Source of the DNA: Pyrus communis | Taxonomy: Eukaryota > Streptophyta > Magnoliopsida > Rosales > Rosaceae | Reading direction: 5' to 3' | Assembly (NCBI RefSeq): GCF_963583255.1 | Contig: NC_084809.1 | Location: 1,307,001-1,371,000, forward strand | Length of the DNA stretch: 64,000 bases | In this document: in pieces, positions 1 through 9,638 of the stretch | Position numbering within the stretch: position 1 is the stretch's first letter | Layout of the letters: each line of letters starts with the position of its first letter | The notes under the pieces: generated by a model | Seen by the model: only the letters and a program-made list of their open reading frames with translations | Database searches by the model: none | What the model was told of the DNA's origin: nothing | Program-made: the position numbers and the translations under genes

Positions 1-38
<38 letters not shown>
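1..38. repeat. (AG)n microsatellite
   Basis: Uninterrupted AG dinucleotide run at the left edge of the window; it may continue outside. It lies downstream of the last exon of the minus-strand gene A. Confidence 0.95.
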
Positions 39-41
<3 letters not shown>

Positions 42-491
42 ATTAACGGATATAATCGAAGTGCCACATGAGATTGAGTTTGAGAACCAGAATAAGAAAA
101 AAAGAAAACTATTCTAGAATGAAGGTAAAATTCGTGACAACAATGCCATATCTGAAAAATAGTTCAAGCAAATTAAGATATTAGCACAGAGCCATTTATC
201 TCATTTATTGAACAAACGATGAGGACAACAATGTCGTTTTCTCCCTTTCGAAATTCATAAACAACAAAATTGAGATTTCTTTCACAAAAATTACCATAAA
301 TTTTGACAAAATCGACGGTAGAATTGTAAGTCCAGTAGGCAAATCGAAAACAATCATAGGAGCTTAGAAAATACCACATCAACATTTACCAAGCAGTCTC
401 ATAAGAAATCCCAATCAAGATAAAACCATTCAACAGTTTATTAGATTTCTCCTTTCATATAAGAGCATGGTTCGGAGGATTAGAGTGCGTT

Positions 492-900
492 TCAGCCTGA
501 CCTTCTATAAAAGCTATAAGCCACAGCCACTATTGCCACTGCTCCAACCACGGCAGCAGCTGCGAGAACATCGCTTTGCTCCCAGTTCCTGATCAAGCTT
601 GACAGCTTCCCTAAGGAATCCATCCTGGCACACGCCTCTGTGGTTTCTTTCAGCTTCTTTTCCTCACTTCCACCGTTCTCCTCCAAACTTACTTCTTTGT
701 AGCATGTAAATCCATCACTATTAGCACACTGGCAACAGCCTGAAAAGTTCTCATTATTGTCAATCTGATTGCCCCTTTCTTGGTGAATCTGATTGCCATT
801 TTCTTGTGGCTTGTCCTCGATTTTCTTTTTTTTTTCTCCATTTGGAAGCTCCCAGTCATTAATTTCTTCAGCTTCATCAGAAGATGCTCCCATTTGGCCC
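492..900 (-). CDS. TNL-A SucFer exon 5 (C-terminal tail anchor)
   Basis: Last exon, 409 bases, starting after CCTTACAG and ending at a stop at 492. It encodes a low-complexity polar stretch (MGASSDEAEEINDWELPNGE) with an insertion relative to the free gene, then SLIRNWEQSDVLAAAAVVG and a hydrophobic segment of about 20 residues ending YSFYRRSG. This looks like a tail-anchored membrane segment with a short basic end. The exon is intact although the upstream NB exon is broken. Confidence 0.82.
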
Positions 901-1232
901 CTGTAAGGAATAAATTTGAATTTCGTGTTCAGCTATTTAAAGATTCAACTCTAAGTTTCGTCAATAGTAATTGAGTAAGAACATGTATGATCAAGCTTAA
1001 TAAACAAATCACAACAACAGTACAAATCAGAAACATATACAGGGTAATGCAGTTATATCCAGTTCTTTTGTGCTTTCTCCACAAAAGTTCCTCCATGTTA
1101 ATGCAACTCTATATCAATTAATCTATCATACAAGACTAGACATAATCAGCAATTGAAAAATATGACAACACAAGCTTCTGTCCAGTGAAATTTTCATCCA
1201 AGGACTGTAGGCAAAACCAAAAACGTACAAAC

Positions 1233-1711
1233 CTCCAATGTCGTTCTATAATCTCTCCCTTCCCAATATGCTCATCAAGCAATTCCGGCACATAACCAGG
1301 ACTGACGAATGGATACCTGCAATTAATAATACATAATATTCAAACTCCTTCATCGATCCCAATACGATAAATTTTAATTTGTTATGATCCGGATATTACC
1401 AATGGTATGTCATGCTCCCATCTGGGTCGTAGTTCGTGAATATTCCAGCATAGTTGTGGCCTTCAAGGTGAAAGCAAGCAGTAACAAATACCTGATTCGT
1501 CAATCCTCGCAGCTCAAACTCCTCTTTCAACTTATCAATGCGAACACGTGCACTATCACAATTCCATTCCTCTCGACTCATATGTGTGTATACAAATATA
1601 AGGGCAAATACATGGGGGCCAGTCAACGGCTCTTGCACTCCCGAAGCCCATGGTCTGTCATTCACAAGGACATCATCAACAAAGCTGTCCACATCCGACT
1701 CTTTCAAGCCC
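1233..1711 (-). CDS. TNL-A SucFer exons 3 and 4
   Basis: Exon 3 is 1400-1711 and exon 4 is 1233-1316. Exon 3 encodes GLKESDVDSFVDDVLVN and PWASGVQEPLTGPHVF, then a degenerate metal region: VYTHMSREEWN stands where the free gene has VCAHGSRDKRC, so both Cys ligands are gone, while the H-X3-H (HLEGH) remains. Exon 4 encodes the VPELLDEHIGKGEIIERHW segment. Frames and splice phases agree with the free gene. Confidence 0.85.
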
Positions 1712-1979
1712 CTTTGATCAAGAAACAAAAACAACCCCAGAATCATAAAAAAGGATTTACAGGAAACAATAACCTAACACTCTTTAATTCCTTGTAAGAC
1801 AAGGAATTAGTCGTAAACTGAGTCATTAAATTCAATTTCGAACTAATTTAAGAAGCTAACACATATTTAATTATCTATTTAGTTCAGTACATTCAGCACA
1901 ATCTCGTAATCAAAAGAGAAGTCGAAACAGAAATTACTTTAGTCTAAACTAGGAAAATAAATTACACTACTCATGTTGG

Positions 1980-2381
1980 TTATTGAATGGGCCCTCGATT
2001 ATGAATTAATTACGGTTTGCCATTTTGTGTGTTAGTGTGGGCCGTGCTTAACAGCTGGGTTAGGCTACTGCATTTGGGCCCAGGGTGCAGTTGTCACGAG
2101 TTTTGGGCTGGGTTTCACCGAAAGATCAAATGACTCTTTTGCCCCCTTCACTTTTAATCCAACGGCCACCATTTGGGGCGTTTTTGTTCTGCAATTCGGT
2201 GTGGTGCTCGTCAAGGAGATCGTACAGAGAGGCAGAGAGGCAGAGGGTGACATCGAGTTTAGGGTTTGCAAAGTGAGAGACAAGAGGGTTGATGGGAAGG
2301 GTTGGGGGTGGACAGAGGGTTGATGGGAAGGTTAGGAGCTCGAGGGGGTGAGGGTGGGTTCTGTCCGCTGACTTTGGTTGC

Positions 2382-2415
<34 letters not shown>

Positions 2416-2420
2416 GGAAA
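1980..2420 (+). promoter_or_regulatory. conserved GC-rich leader-like block, one of four copies
   Basis: A G/C-rich stretch (GGGCCGTGCT, CATTTGGGCCCAGG, ATCCAACGGCCACC) followed by a GA-rich microsatellite. It recurs at 25.85-26.09, 28.75-29.05 and 46.01-46.44 kb in the intron upstream of SucFer exon 3. Its position ahead of the SnRK2 remnant suggests it was that gene's promoter and 5' leader; this is inference. The ORF starting at 2412 inside it is not conserved in block C and was not called. Confidence 0.4.
2387..2411. repeat. (GA)n microsatellite
   Basis: GA run within the leader-like block; also present but shorter in block C (about 46418-46436). Confidence 0.9.
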
Positions 2421-2764
2421 AGTATGGGGGTGGGGTTGAGGGGAACGGGTACAGAGAGAAAGAGTGAGTCTTTATGGAGTTTCAGAACTTTCCTTTCTGA
2501 TTTTCTGATTATTTTCTCAATTGGGCTTATTTCTTACCAATTTCCTTTGAGATTTATGCATGTGTGTTTGTTAATGCTCTGTTTCTTCGTTTTTACAGGA
2601 AATGTAATTGCTCTCTTCCTCTTCTTGGCAACCATGTATGCCCTCTCGCTCTCAAATTCTCTCATTAGGGGTCTGAGGTGATGCCTTTTTGCCTAAAATA
2701 TCATTTTGTTAAATGGCTTATGATATTTTGATTCTCTGCACATTCTGCGTAGTTCAAAAAGCAA

Positions 2765-3081
2765 TATTTATATATATATATATATATATATATCTCTCTC
2801 TCTCTCTCTCTTTTCCTTTTTGTGGCTAAAGATCATTTCTTTTGTGTCATAAATTTGTTTTTGTCACATGGGGTTCTGTATATCTTTTGGATAATAAAAA
2901 AGCTTGAATGTTTACTAGGTTTCTTTAAATTTCTTTGAATTCTACCTTGTGATTTTGGTTTAGAAATGTGTAGAATTACATTTATGAGGATCATAAGGAA
3001 GAGAAGCACAGATCAGTTCTTAGGCATTCCATACGTAATGACTATGCTTAACTGCCTACTCCCACTTGGAATGCTGCTTTG

Positions 3082-3117
<36 letters not shown>

Positions 3118-3122
3118 CCCCC
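2765..3122. repeat. (TA)n, (CT)n microsatellites in intron
   Basis: TA run at about 2770-2792 followed by CT run to 2811, and a further CT/C run at 3084-3124. The remaining intron sequence between 2420 and 3800 shows no gene; it is alignable with 46440-48030 in block C. Confidence 0.8.
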
Positions 3123-3535
3123 CCTCTTTGCTGTGTATTGCCTAATTAGTTATTTACATTTCTTTATTTATCTCTGTAAAGCTTTCATGCTTGGATTTTA
3201 AATGTATGATTCAATTAGAAACCTTTATAATGTTGATGTTATAGAACATTCAACAGATATATATTCAACATTAGGTAGCTCTGGCAAAATCATATAGACT
3301 AAGATTTGGTAATATATGGAGGTGAGAGTGAATCTGCCTTGCTTGCCATGATATAGGCTTGCAATGATGGCTTTCTCTTTGTAGTACTACATTCTACTCT
3401 TACATGTTAACATCAGAAAGCAGACTAAGATAGATCCAAACCTAATCTTATTAATTAAAGTTAACGGAAAGAAAATGATTTATGCATGCCTTTGTTTATT
3501 TGTCACTTGATTTTGGTTTAGGTTGACCATAGCTA

Positions 3536-3645
3536 AAACATCCAAGACTCGCCTAACACCTAATTTGATGAAGACCATATCCTTTTTAGCCTTTAGGTGT
3601 GTGTTTGCTAGCTAGCTGGGTGGTGGGTGAGTCTTGGATGTTATC
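3536..3645. repeat. small inverted repeat
   Basis: AACATCCAAGACTCGCC is followed about 75 bases later by its near inverse GGGTGAGTCTTGGATGTT, so the segment could fold back. The same structure is in block C near 47792-47902. Looks like an old MITE or hairpin; no function visible. Confidence 0.5.
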
Positions 3646-4020
3646 TTGGATGTCTTGATTATTTTGGGTGGGCGAGTCTTGGATGTTTTGGTTCTGTCTT
3701 CTTCGACTCTTATATCTTCCCTTTTTCTGAATTTTCTTTATTTCTCATCCTTTAAACTTTGTATTTTTTTTTAAATATATATATATTTTTGGTGATGCAG
3801 ATAGATGAACACGTTCAAGGGGAAATCATGAACTACAGATCACTGCATCTGAATATCGTTTGATTCCAAGAGGTCAATGATCATAAACTTTTTCATTTTG
3901 TATTTTAAGAATGAATTTGGCAAGTTTTGTTTGAATTTTGTATAAGTATCTGCTGAGGGTGGGTGGATGAAGACAGAACATGCTAAATTTGGCCTTTGGT
4001 GTGCTTAAACTAGTACAGGG

Positions 4021-4315
4021 TGTAACATCCCACATCGTTTAGGGGAGTGGATTTTGTAAGCCTTATATATATATTCTCATCTCTACCTAGCACGAGGCCT
4101 TTTGGGAGCTCACTGACTTTGGGTTTCGTAGGAACTCCGAAGTTAAGCGAGTAGCGTGTGAGAGCAATCCCAGGATGGATGATCCACTGGGAAGTTCTCG
4201 TGTGAGTTCCCAGAAACAAAACCGTGAGGGCATGGTCGGGACCCAAAGCGGACAATATCGTGCTACATTGAAGTCGAACCCGAGATGTGGTGGGGGCCCG
4301 GACCAGGATGTGTCA
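4021..4315 (+). mobile_element. Cassandra solo LTR (5S-like)
   Basis: A 295-base TG...CA unit starting TGTAACATCCCACATCG, flanked by the 5-base target duplication CAGGG (4016-4020 and 4316-4320). The middle carries a 5S-rRNA-like block (GGAACTCCGAAGTTAAGCG, then CAGGATGG, then CTGGGAAGTTCTCGTG), the hallmark of the Cassandra TRIM family, whose LTRs carry a pol III 5S promoter. The empty site is intact in block B (about 29726) and block C (about 48250), so insertion followed the duplication. No internal region or second LTR, hence solo. Confidence 0.9.
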
Positions 4316-4358
4316 CAGGGGATGGTTAGAACTTTGAGCCCAGAATGCAGTAGGACTA

Positions 4359-4526
4359 AGAGAAATGCCCTACCCACCAGGGCAATCCACCACTTGCAGA
4401 ATTGTTGTCAAAATAACTCTGCTAAAAATATGATCTATACTGAGAGAAATGCCCTACCCACCAGGGCAATCCACCACTTGCAGAATTGTTGTCAAAATAA
4501 CTCTGCTAAAAATATGATCTATACTT
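4359..4526. repeat. 84-base tandem duplication
   Basis: Two nearly identical 84-base units beginning AGAGAAATGCCCTACCC. Blocks B and C have one unit, so this is private to block A. Confidence 0.9.
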
Positions 4527-4962
4527 CCTGCACTTTGTTTTTACTGTGAAGTGGAAATAGTCTTTAGAGTGGCTTATTTATGATAATTGATAAATAGGTT
4601 TGTGTTTAAGACTTAGAGTAGTGCAGTGTCTTTCTTGCTGGTTCTACTCACACCACCTCATCTTGCCATTGTGATGGAGTCCACGACTGGGTGAGAACTC
4701 TTCGAGAGAATATGCAGTGCTGGCAGATTTAGTAAGGATGAGATAAAGTAGTTTCAAATGCAGAGAAAATTTCATTGGAAATGATTTTAGCGTAGAGTCT
4801 CAAATATGGGATCTCTGAATGTCCCCTGAAATGGAATCCATCTCGATTTTCGTCTAGTTTCAGATAGGGAAAGTTAGGTCTGAAGCATTTTTACATAAAT
4901 AGTCAATCATAATATAACTAAAACTTACATACTTTTTCAATTTAATTGTTGTTTTGCATCAG

Positions 4963-5016
4963 GCAAGGTTTTTCATCCAGCTGTTGATATCAGGACTTAG
5001 TTGCTGTCATTTGATG
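4963..5016 (+). pseudogene. SnRK2 pseudo-exon 4 (block A)
   Basis: After an intron-like CATCAG the plus strand reads ARFFIQLLISGLSCCHLM, close to the SnRK2 kinase stretch ARFFFQQLISGVSYCH. Part of the SnRK2 remnant 3801-5016. Confidence 0.7.
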
Positions 5017-5051
5017 GTATGTAAATCCTATAAATTCGGATTAAAATTTAC

Positions 5052-5137
5052 CTGTATTTGATCATTTGTGGGAAAATCAACACATCGCCGTCAGAAAACT
5101 CAGTTCCTGCACGTCCTTCAATTACTGTCAGCAACGT
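5052..5137 (-). CDS. TNL-A SucFer exon 2
   Basis: 86-base exon encoding a TLLTVIEGR...GTEFSDGDVLIFPQMIKY segment, between AG and GT in the same phases as the free SucFer gene. Too short for a start-to-stop ORF; recognised by comparison with 58540-58625. Confidence 0.85.
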
Positions 5138-5264
5138 CTATCAAAAACCAAGAAAAAAGTGAGTAATGGAGTCAGCTCAACATTAGAACTAAGTGGCTCC
5201 AGGAAATTAGAAACAGTAAGAAAAAGCAATCAAAAACCCCAACGAATTGAGCTGGAAAAGGGAC

Positions 5265-5885
5265 CTTAAAGGTGATGTCGTTCTTGCGAGCTTTGAGAGC
5301 AGATGCGAAGATTTTAGGGAGTGGATCAGACTGATAGCCTTTGATGCACCATGGCCAGGCCTCGAGGGTCTTGTAGCAGAGGAAAACGTGGCGATAGTAT
5401 GATAGTGTATCGTCATTAGTGTCTTCATCAGACTCATATGACATAGTCTCATAGTTGTCCCAATTAGTAAGATCATCGGACAAATCCCATTTTACAATAT
5501 CCACTCCAGTTTTGTTCACCTTAATAATTCTATTATCTAGTCCATAAAATTGTGCTTGTACAAGAACCATGTCGCCACCTTTCAAATTGAGCTTCTTGTT
5601 TGAAAGATTTCCCAACCAAAGATAATATTCATGGGAAGCAGTTACGGTGACCTCAATTGGCCAGATACGAAAATTAGTTCGCAGGGTACGATTAACAACA
5701 TAAATGGTTAGAAACCCAGTAGAGTCGGAGTTGTTCGAAGAATAAACGATGCCCAAGGCCAACCCTCCTATATAATCAATACTTGGCGGCACTTTAAATT
5801 TGACAGTTTCATCCTCTCTCGCGACATAGGCGAACCGCGTAGGAATATCATTTCCAGAGAGAAAAATTCCACCAAATGCATTTTT
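5265..5885 (-). CDS. TNL-A exon 5: C-JID / SucFer fusion exon
   Basis: One 621-base exon holding two unrelated domains. The first part (GGIFLSGNDIPTRFAYV, then VPPSIDYIGGLALGIVYSS and YYLWLGNLSNKKL) is the beta-rich post-LRR C-JID region of TNLs. After an acidic linker (YESDEDTNDD) the frame continues without intron or stop into RHVFLCYKTLEAWPW and SDPLPKIFASALKARKND, which matches SucFer exon 1 of the free gene at 58759-59001 and ends at the same splice donor. The first roughly 37 residues of SucFer are replaced by the receptor. The same junction is found in copies B and C, so the fusion is old and not an assembly slip. Confidence 0.92.
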
Positions 5886-5929
5886 CTGCACCATGGGGTG
5901 CAAAGTTAGTAAAAGCAACAATACAAAAA

Positions 5930-5960
5930 GGGGGGGGGGGGGGAGAGAGAGAGAGAGAGA
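5930..5960. repeat. poly-G and (GA)n
   Basis: G run (5930-5943) joined to a GA run in the intron between the LRR and fusion exons. The GA run is shared with copies B and C; the G run is not. Confidence 0.9.
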
Positions 5961-5963
5961 AAG

Positions 5964-6303
5964 CCCTAGTTTGGTACTGAGGTGATTTTGAAGAAAATGG
6001 CTATAAAAAAAAGCTGAAAGCTTTTCTATGTTTGGTAAATATTCAGCTTTAGTTTTTTTTCATAGTTTTGGGTAAAAAAAAGCCAAAAACACAAAGCTAC
6101 AAAACCCAGCTTTGACAAACCAGTTTTTTTTCACATCTGTTTTACATAAAAGTTTATCAAACATTATAATACTGGTTTTTTTTTTCAAAAGCACTTTTAC
6201 AAAAAAGTTTACCAAATACTCTGTTACTTTATTTTACAGCTGCTTATTCTCACAACACAGCAGAAACAATTTTTTTTCAAAGCACAGCAATACCAAACCA
6301 GCT
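5964..6303. mobile_element. hAT-like MITE in TNL-A intron
   Basis: A 340-base AT-rich insertion with imperfect inverted ends, CTAGTTTGGTACTG on the left and CAATACCAAACCAGC on the right. It is absent from the matching introns of copies B (near 32300) and C (near 51040). The ends resemble a Rosaceae hAT MITE group; target duplication is unclear. Confidence 0.65.
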
Positions 6304-6316
6304 CAAAGTACCATAC

Positions 6317-6880
6317 CGTGTGGAGGTTCTCCTTAAAAGTACCGGTGAGACTGTTACACCCTTCCATATAAATTGAATCCATGTAGTCCAATGAGTTCTC
6401 CAAGTTTGGAATATCTTTGAGTTTGCGGCAGTCTTTCAGTTGCAAGTGTTTCATTTTCGACATCTCTGAAAAGTCGGACATTATTTCCAATGCAGTGCAG
6501 TAATTCGCTTCCAGTACACATAAACCGTTGGGCAAATCTGGGATTGCCTGAAGGTTTGTGCAATGATTTAGACATAAACTCCAAAGCTGAGAAAGACCAC
6601 TGAGAATGGGTAGCCTATTAAAACCATTCCCACCTAGATCTAAAATTGTTAAAGAAGATAGACTCCCAATTATTTCGAGAAGGGCACCATCTGTTATATT
6701 GCAGTCGCTGAGATGTAATTCCTCAATCATCTTCAGTTGTGCTAAAAAATGGTAACCCCCACTCAAACCCTTACAGTCTCTGATAGTCAAGTACCGGAGA
6801 TGTAGGAATTTTGAAAAGTCTGGCAATTCAGTCAGGTTACGGCAGTGTACAAGAACGAGAAACTTCAACTTCTTAGGCAA
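6317..6880 (-). CDS. TNL-A exon 4: LRR domain
   Basis: Phase-0 exon of 564 bases (188 residues) with about seven irregular leucine-rich repeats, for example LTILDLGGNGFNRLP and LPNGLCVLEANYC. It ends KENLHT at a GT donor. LRRs of TNLs recognise ligands and keep the receptor off. The exon is identical in length in all three copies. Open in copies A and C, broken by a stop in copy B. Confidence 0.88.
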
Positions 6881-6986
6881 CTGTTACTCAAAAAAAACAA
6901 TAATAAAAATCCAAATAAATAAAAGAGAGAATGCATGACGATGACTGATGTTGATATTTACAAGGACATTGATAATTATATCGTAC

Positions 6987-7271
6987 CAGGTCCGAATCCT
7001 CCCAAACTCGTACAATCTTGCTGGACCACAGTTCCATATAAACTAGGTTTCGTTGATCAAAATCTGCTGGTATGGCTTCAAGAGGAAATCCAATCCAATA
7101 CAACAATCTTAACTCCTTGGAAAGATGTTTGTAGCTTCCAGTCAGCTTTACATTTCCCAGCCAGAGAATTCTCAGTCGCCACATCTTCTTAAATGCTTCC
7201 GTACTGAAGCTTTGCTCGTCATCAGAATGTTCTGGCAAAATTAATTCTAGTCCTTCAACTGCTTCTGTTCC
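6987..7271 (-). CDS. TNL-A exon 3: NB-LRR linker and first LRRs
   Basis: Phase-0 exon of 285 bases, flanked by AG and GT. It begins GTEAVEGLELILPEHSDDE and contains the conserved LRLLYWIGFPLEAIPADF segment that in plant TNLs joins the NB-ARC to the LRR. Same length as the copy C exon; copy B is 12 bases shorter. Confidence 0.85.
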
Positions 7272-7541
7272 CTATTAGAGATCAAAAAAAACAAGAAAAG
7301 GATAATATTCACACGAAGTAGAGACGTGAATCGGATGAATGAACTACTAAAAAGGTAGGGCATACAACATAATTATGTATTTTCTCTTTCAAATTACCCA
7401 GTGGATGAAAGGCCTTTTCTTTTCCTCTTTTTCTTCGAATATACTATGTACGGCATACATCATATATATATGCGGGATATGCGTATATACTTCTCTTTGT
7501 TTATATGTACTTAACATCTTTTTTATTGCAAAAGTACTTAC

Positions 7542-8629
7542 AGATTTGTTCCATAGCACACTTTTTGCATCTTCCGTATGCCACAATCAACTACGTTTTC
7601 CCAGTTCCACAGGAGATTCTGCCCGCACAATTTCTCTTCCCATATCTCGAATCAAATCATGCATCCTCAATGCTCCCCCTTTATCAATATATAAGAGACA
7701 TCGATCACAAAGTGTGGTAATTTCTGCTTCTACAGAAAAATGACTACAACCATCCAATATTGTCGTGACCACACTTATATTCACTCCAATAAAGAAATTA
7801 CACACCCTTCACATGATCATCACGTAACCCATCGTAGCTTAATTTAAGCGTTTGATGAATTTTTCCATCTGGAATATTTCTCAATTTATTCAATGTACTT
7901 TTCCATATGCTTTTATTCTTTTTCGTAGCCAATAAACGGCCAACAACTTCAAGAGCTAGGGGCAATCCTCCACAATAATCAACAACATCTCTTGCGAGTG
8001 TAATATATTCTTCATCGGGACAATCATTTCCAAAGAAATGCCAATTAAGAAGCTTAAGAGCTTCATCATCAGTCATTCCTTGTGCTTTATACCTTTTATC
8101 CACCTTTTGTATATTCAGCACTTGTTCATCTCTTGTCGTTATAATAATCCTACTCCCTGGACCAAACGAGTCATGTGCTATCGCCAATTTATCTAATTGG
8201 TCCGCATCATCTATGTCATCAACCACGACAAGTACCGTCATGCTTCCAAGTCTTTTCTCTATCTCTTTGGTTCCTTCAGCAACATTGCTTACCTTAATGT
8301 TAGGCTGTTTCAAAATACCTCGAAGAAGTTGTTCTTGCAGACTAACCATATTTTTCTTGTTACTCCTCACCTCTTCAAGGTAACATTGACTGCTGAAACT
8401 ATGACCATATTTGCTACAAATGGCTTTGGCAAGCGTTGTTTTACCTATACCGCCTGTACCCCAAATTCCAATTATTTGAACATCAGGTGAACCTCCAACG
8501 TCTAAGTATTCAATGCTGAATTCTTGCACACGAAGAGCTATTCCAACTGAGTGCTTGGCTTTTAAGTCTATGGGTTTCAATAGTCCCTTGATGTCCCCAG
8601 TAATTTTCTTGATAAACACTCCTTCACGC
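7542..8629 (-). pseudogene. TNL-A exon 2: NB-ARC, frameshifted
   Basis: Encodes the nucleotide-binding switch of the receptor. Visible motifs in order: P-loop GTGGIGKTTLA, RNBS-A around FSSQCYLEEV, kinase-2 VLVVVDDIDD, RNBS-B GSRIIITTRDE, GLPL motif CGGLPLALEV, and MHDL in the winged-helix part. Compared with copy C it lacks a net 14 bases at about 7800-7805, exactly over FLDISCF, giving an immediate stop, and it has a second in-frame stop near 7590 (CGA in copy C). The last exon codons and the GT donor at 7541 are preserved. Read as a truncated TIR-NB or as a recent pseudogene. Confidence 0.85.
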
Positions 8630-9114
8630 CTACAAGTTGAAATTCCAAATTACGAGAGCCATACTAAATGCCTTATTCATCATGCCCTTATATTTACATA
8701 TTGAAACAGATTGGAATAAATTGTGATTTACTGAGCTCAATTCAACCACGTATTTAATCTTTGATTATAATGTGAACAGATTAGATCATTGGTCATTAAT
8801 CCATTACAATTGGTATTTTAATTTGATAAAGTGTGGAGCATTTGTCATTCACACACCCACAAAAAAACAATCACTTCCTTAATTTTGACGGAAATTCTTA
8901 TGCAAATGCTCTACCTTTTATAAAATTCATTACCAATTCTAATAAATTTTTATGTAGTGACCAAAATTACAGTTCTATCATCGTTCAAGGACCAACGATC
9001 CAATTTTTCTTATAACATATAAAATCAGATTCAATGCCTTAATTATAATATCTTAATTTTGGTTAATTAGTGAAATATGGCGATATGAAATTTGAAGTAA
9101 ACAAAAAAGTATAC

Positions 9115-9638
9115 CCGTCGGCCGTGGTTTTGAGGTTCCAGCCGGCCAAATCTGCAGAAGCCTTAAGATCCTCTCTCCACTGCTTGACCTCATTTGGATC
9201 TTCATCCTTTTCATGCTTCTGAAATGCTTCCCCAAAACTATCTTTCTGTTTCCTGACTTGAGAAGGGTCAACGTCGTAGAATATTGGACAGACTATTTTC
9301 CCCTCTTGATTTTTTAGGCACCTCATGATCTTCGACAGCTCCCTCAGGCACCATCGGGACTCGGCGTACCTCTTTGAGAAGACAATGACGGCGATTCTCG
9401 ACCCTTCGATTTCTTGGTCAAGTTCACTCTGTATGTTTTCCCCCCTTCTGAGCTGTTTGTCTATAAACGTGTTAATTCCGGCATTGCGTAATGCAATGAA
9501 GAGATGGTCTGTGAAGGTGTTGCGGGTGTCTTCACCTCTAAAGCTCAGGAACACCTCGTACTTCCACCTGTTTGAGCTCCGCGAGGAAGACGAAGAGGCG
9601 GCAGCGGCGGCTCCATGGGCGGAGCTGCTGGCATCCAT
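9115..9638 (-). CDS. TNL-A exon 1: TIR domain
   Basis: Starts at the ATG at 9638 and encodes an Ala/Ser-rich leader, then a TIR domain beginning near residue 26 (WKYEVFLSFRGEDTR), followed by GSRIAVIVFSKRYAESRWCLREL, quoted here only to its key SRWCLREL helix, which holds the conserved TIR glutamate. TIR domains of plant NLRs are NADases that start immune signalling. The exon ends at a GT donor (minus strand, 9114-9113) in phase 2, which joins in frame to the NB exon. About 93 percent like the copy C exon by eye. The exon itself is intact. Confidence 0.9.

Larger units (their letters stand above)
3801..5016 (+). pseudogene. SnRK2 protein kinase remnant, exons 2-4 (block A)
   Basis: Opposite-strand remnant inside the long SucFer intron 2. 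Exon 2 (3801-3873, after TGATGCAG) reads IDEHVQGEIMNYRSL then NIV-stop-F. Exon 3 (about 4640-4747) reads VLLTPPHLAIVME, stop, ELFERICSAGRFSKDE. Exon 4 is at 4963-5016. These match consecutive exons of plant SnRK2 kinases (IDEHVQREIMNHRSL, LLTPTHLAIVMEY, ELFERIC). Exon 1 (glycine loop) and everything after exon 4 are not seen. In-frame stops at equivalent positions in blocks A, B and C show that it died before the blocks were duplicated. A Cassandra LTR and an 84-base tandem duplication sit between exons 2 and 3. Confidence 0.8.
492..9638 (-). pseudogene. TNL copy A fused to sucrase/ferredoxin-like domain (broken in NB-ARC)
   Basis: Gene-level entry for a minus-strand TIR-NB-ARC-LRR-C-JID-SucFer gene. 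Exons read from splice signals: TIR 9115-9638, NB-ARC 7542-8629, LRR 6987-7271 and 6317-6880, C-JID/SucFer fusion 5265-5885, SucFer exons 5052-5137, 1400-1711, 1233-1316 and 492-900. Phases match at every junction I checked. The family is an intracellular immune receptor; the SucFer part is an added domain. Two lesions in the NB exon break it: a net 14-base deletion that removes the FLDISCF block and creates a stop near 7800, and a CGA to TGA change near 7590. As written it would give a TIR-NB protein of about 451 residues. All exons after the NB exon are open, so the lesions may be recent. The exon model is inferred by eye and comparison among copies. Confidence 0.8.

Noticed and set aside
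2412..2681. 89-codon ORF after the GA microsatellite (MGKSMGVGLRGTG)
   Set aside because: The paralogous region in block C (46436 onward) does not keep the frame, and no family match is apparent.
4090..4220. possible 5S rRNA gene
   Set aside because: The 5S-like block is bounded by Cassandra LTR sequence with TG...CA ends and a target duplication; it is not a genomic 5S array unit.
4175..4549. 124-codon plus-strand ORF
   Set aside because: It runs through the Cassandra LTR and the 84-base tandem duplication, so it is repeat sequence read by chance.
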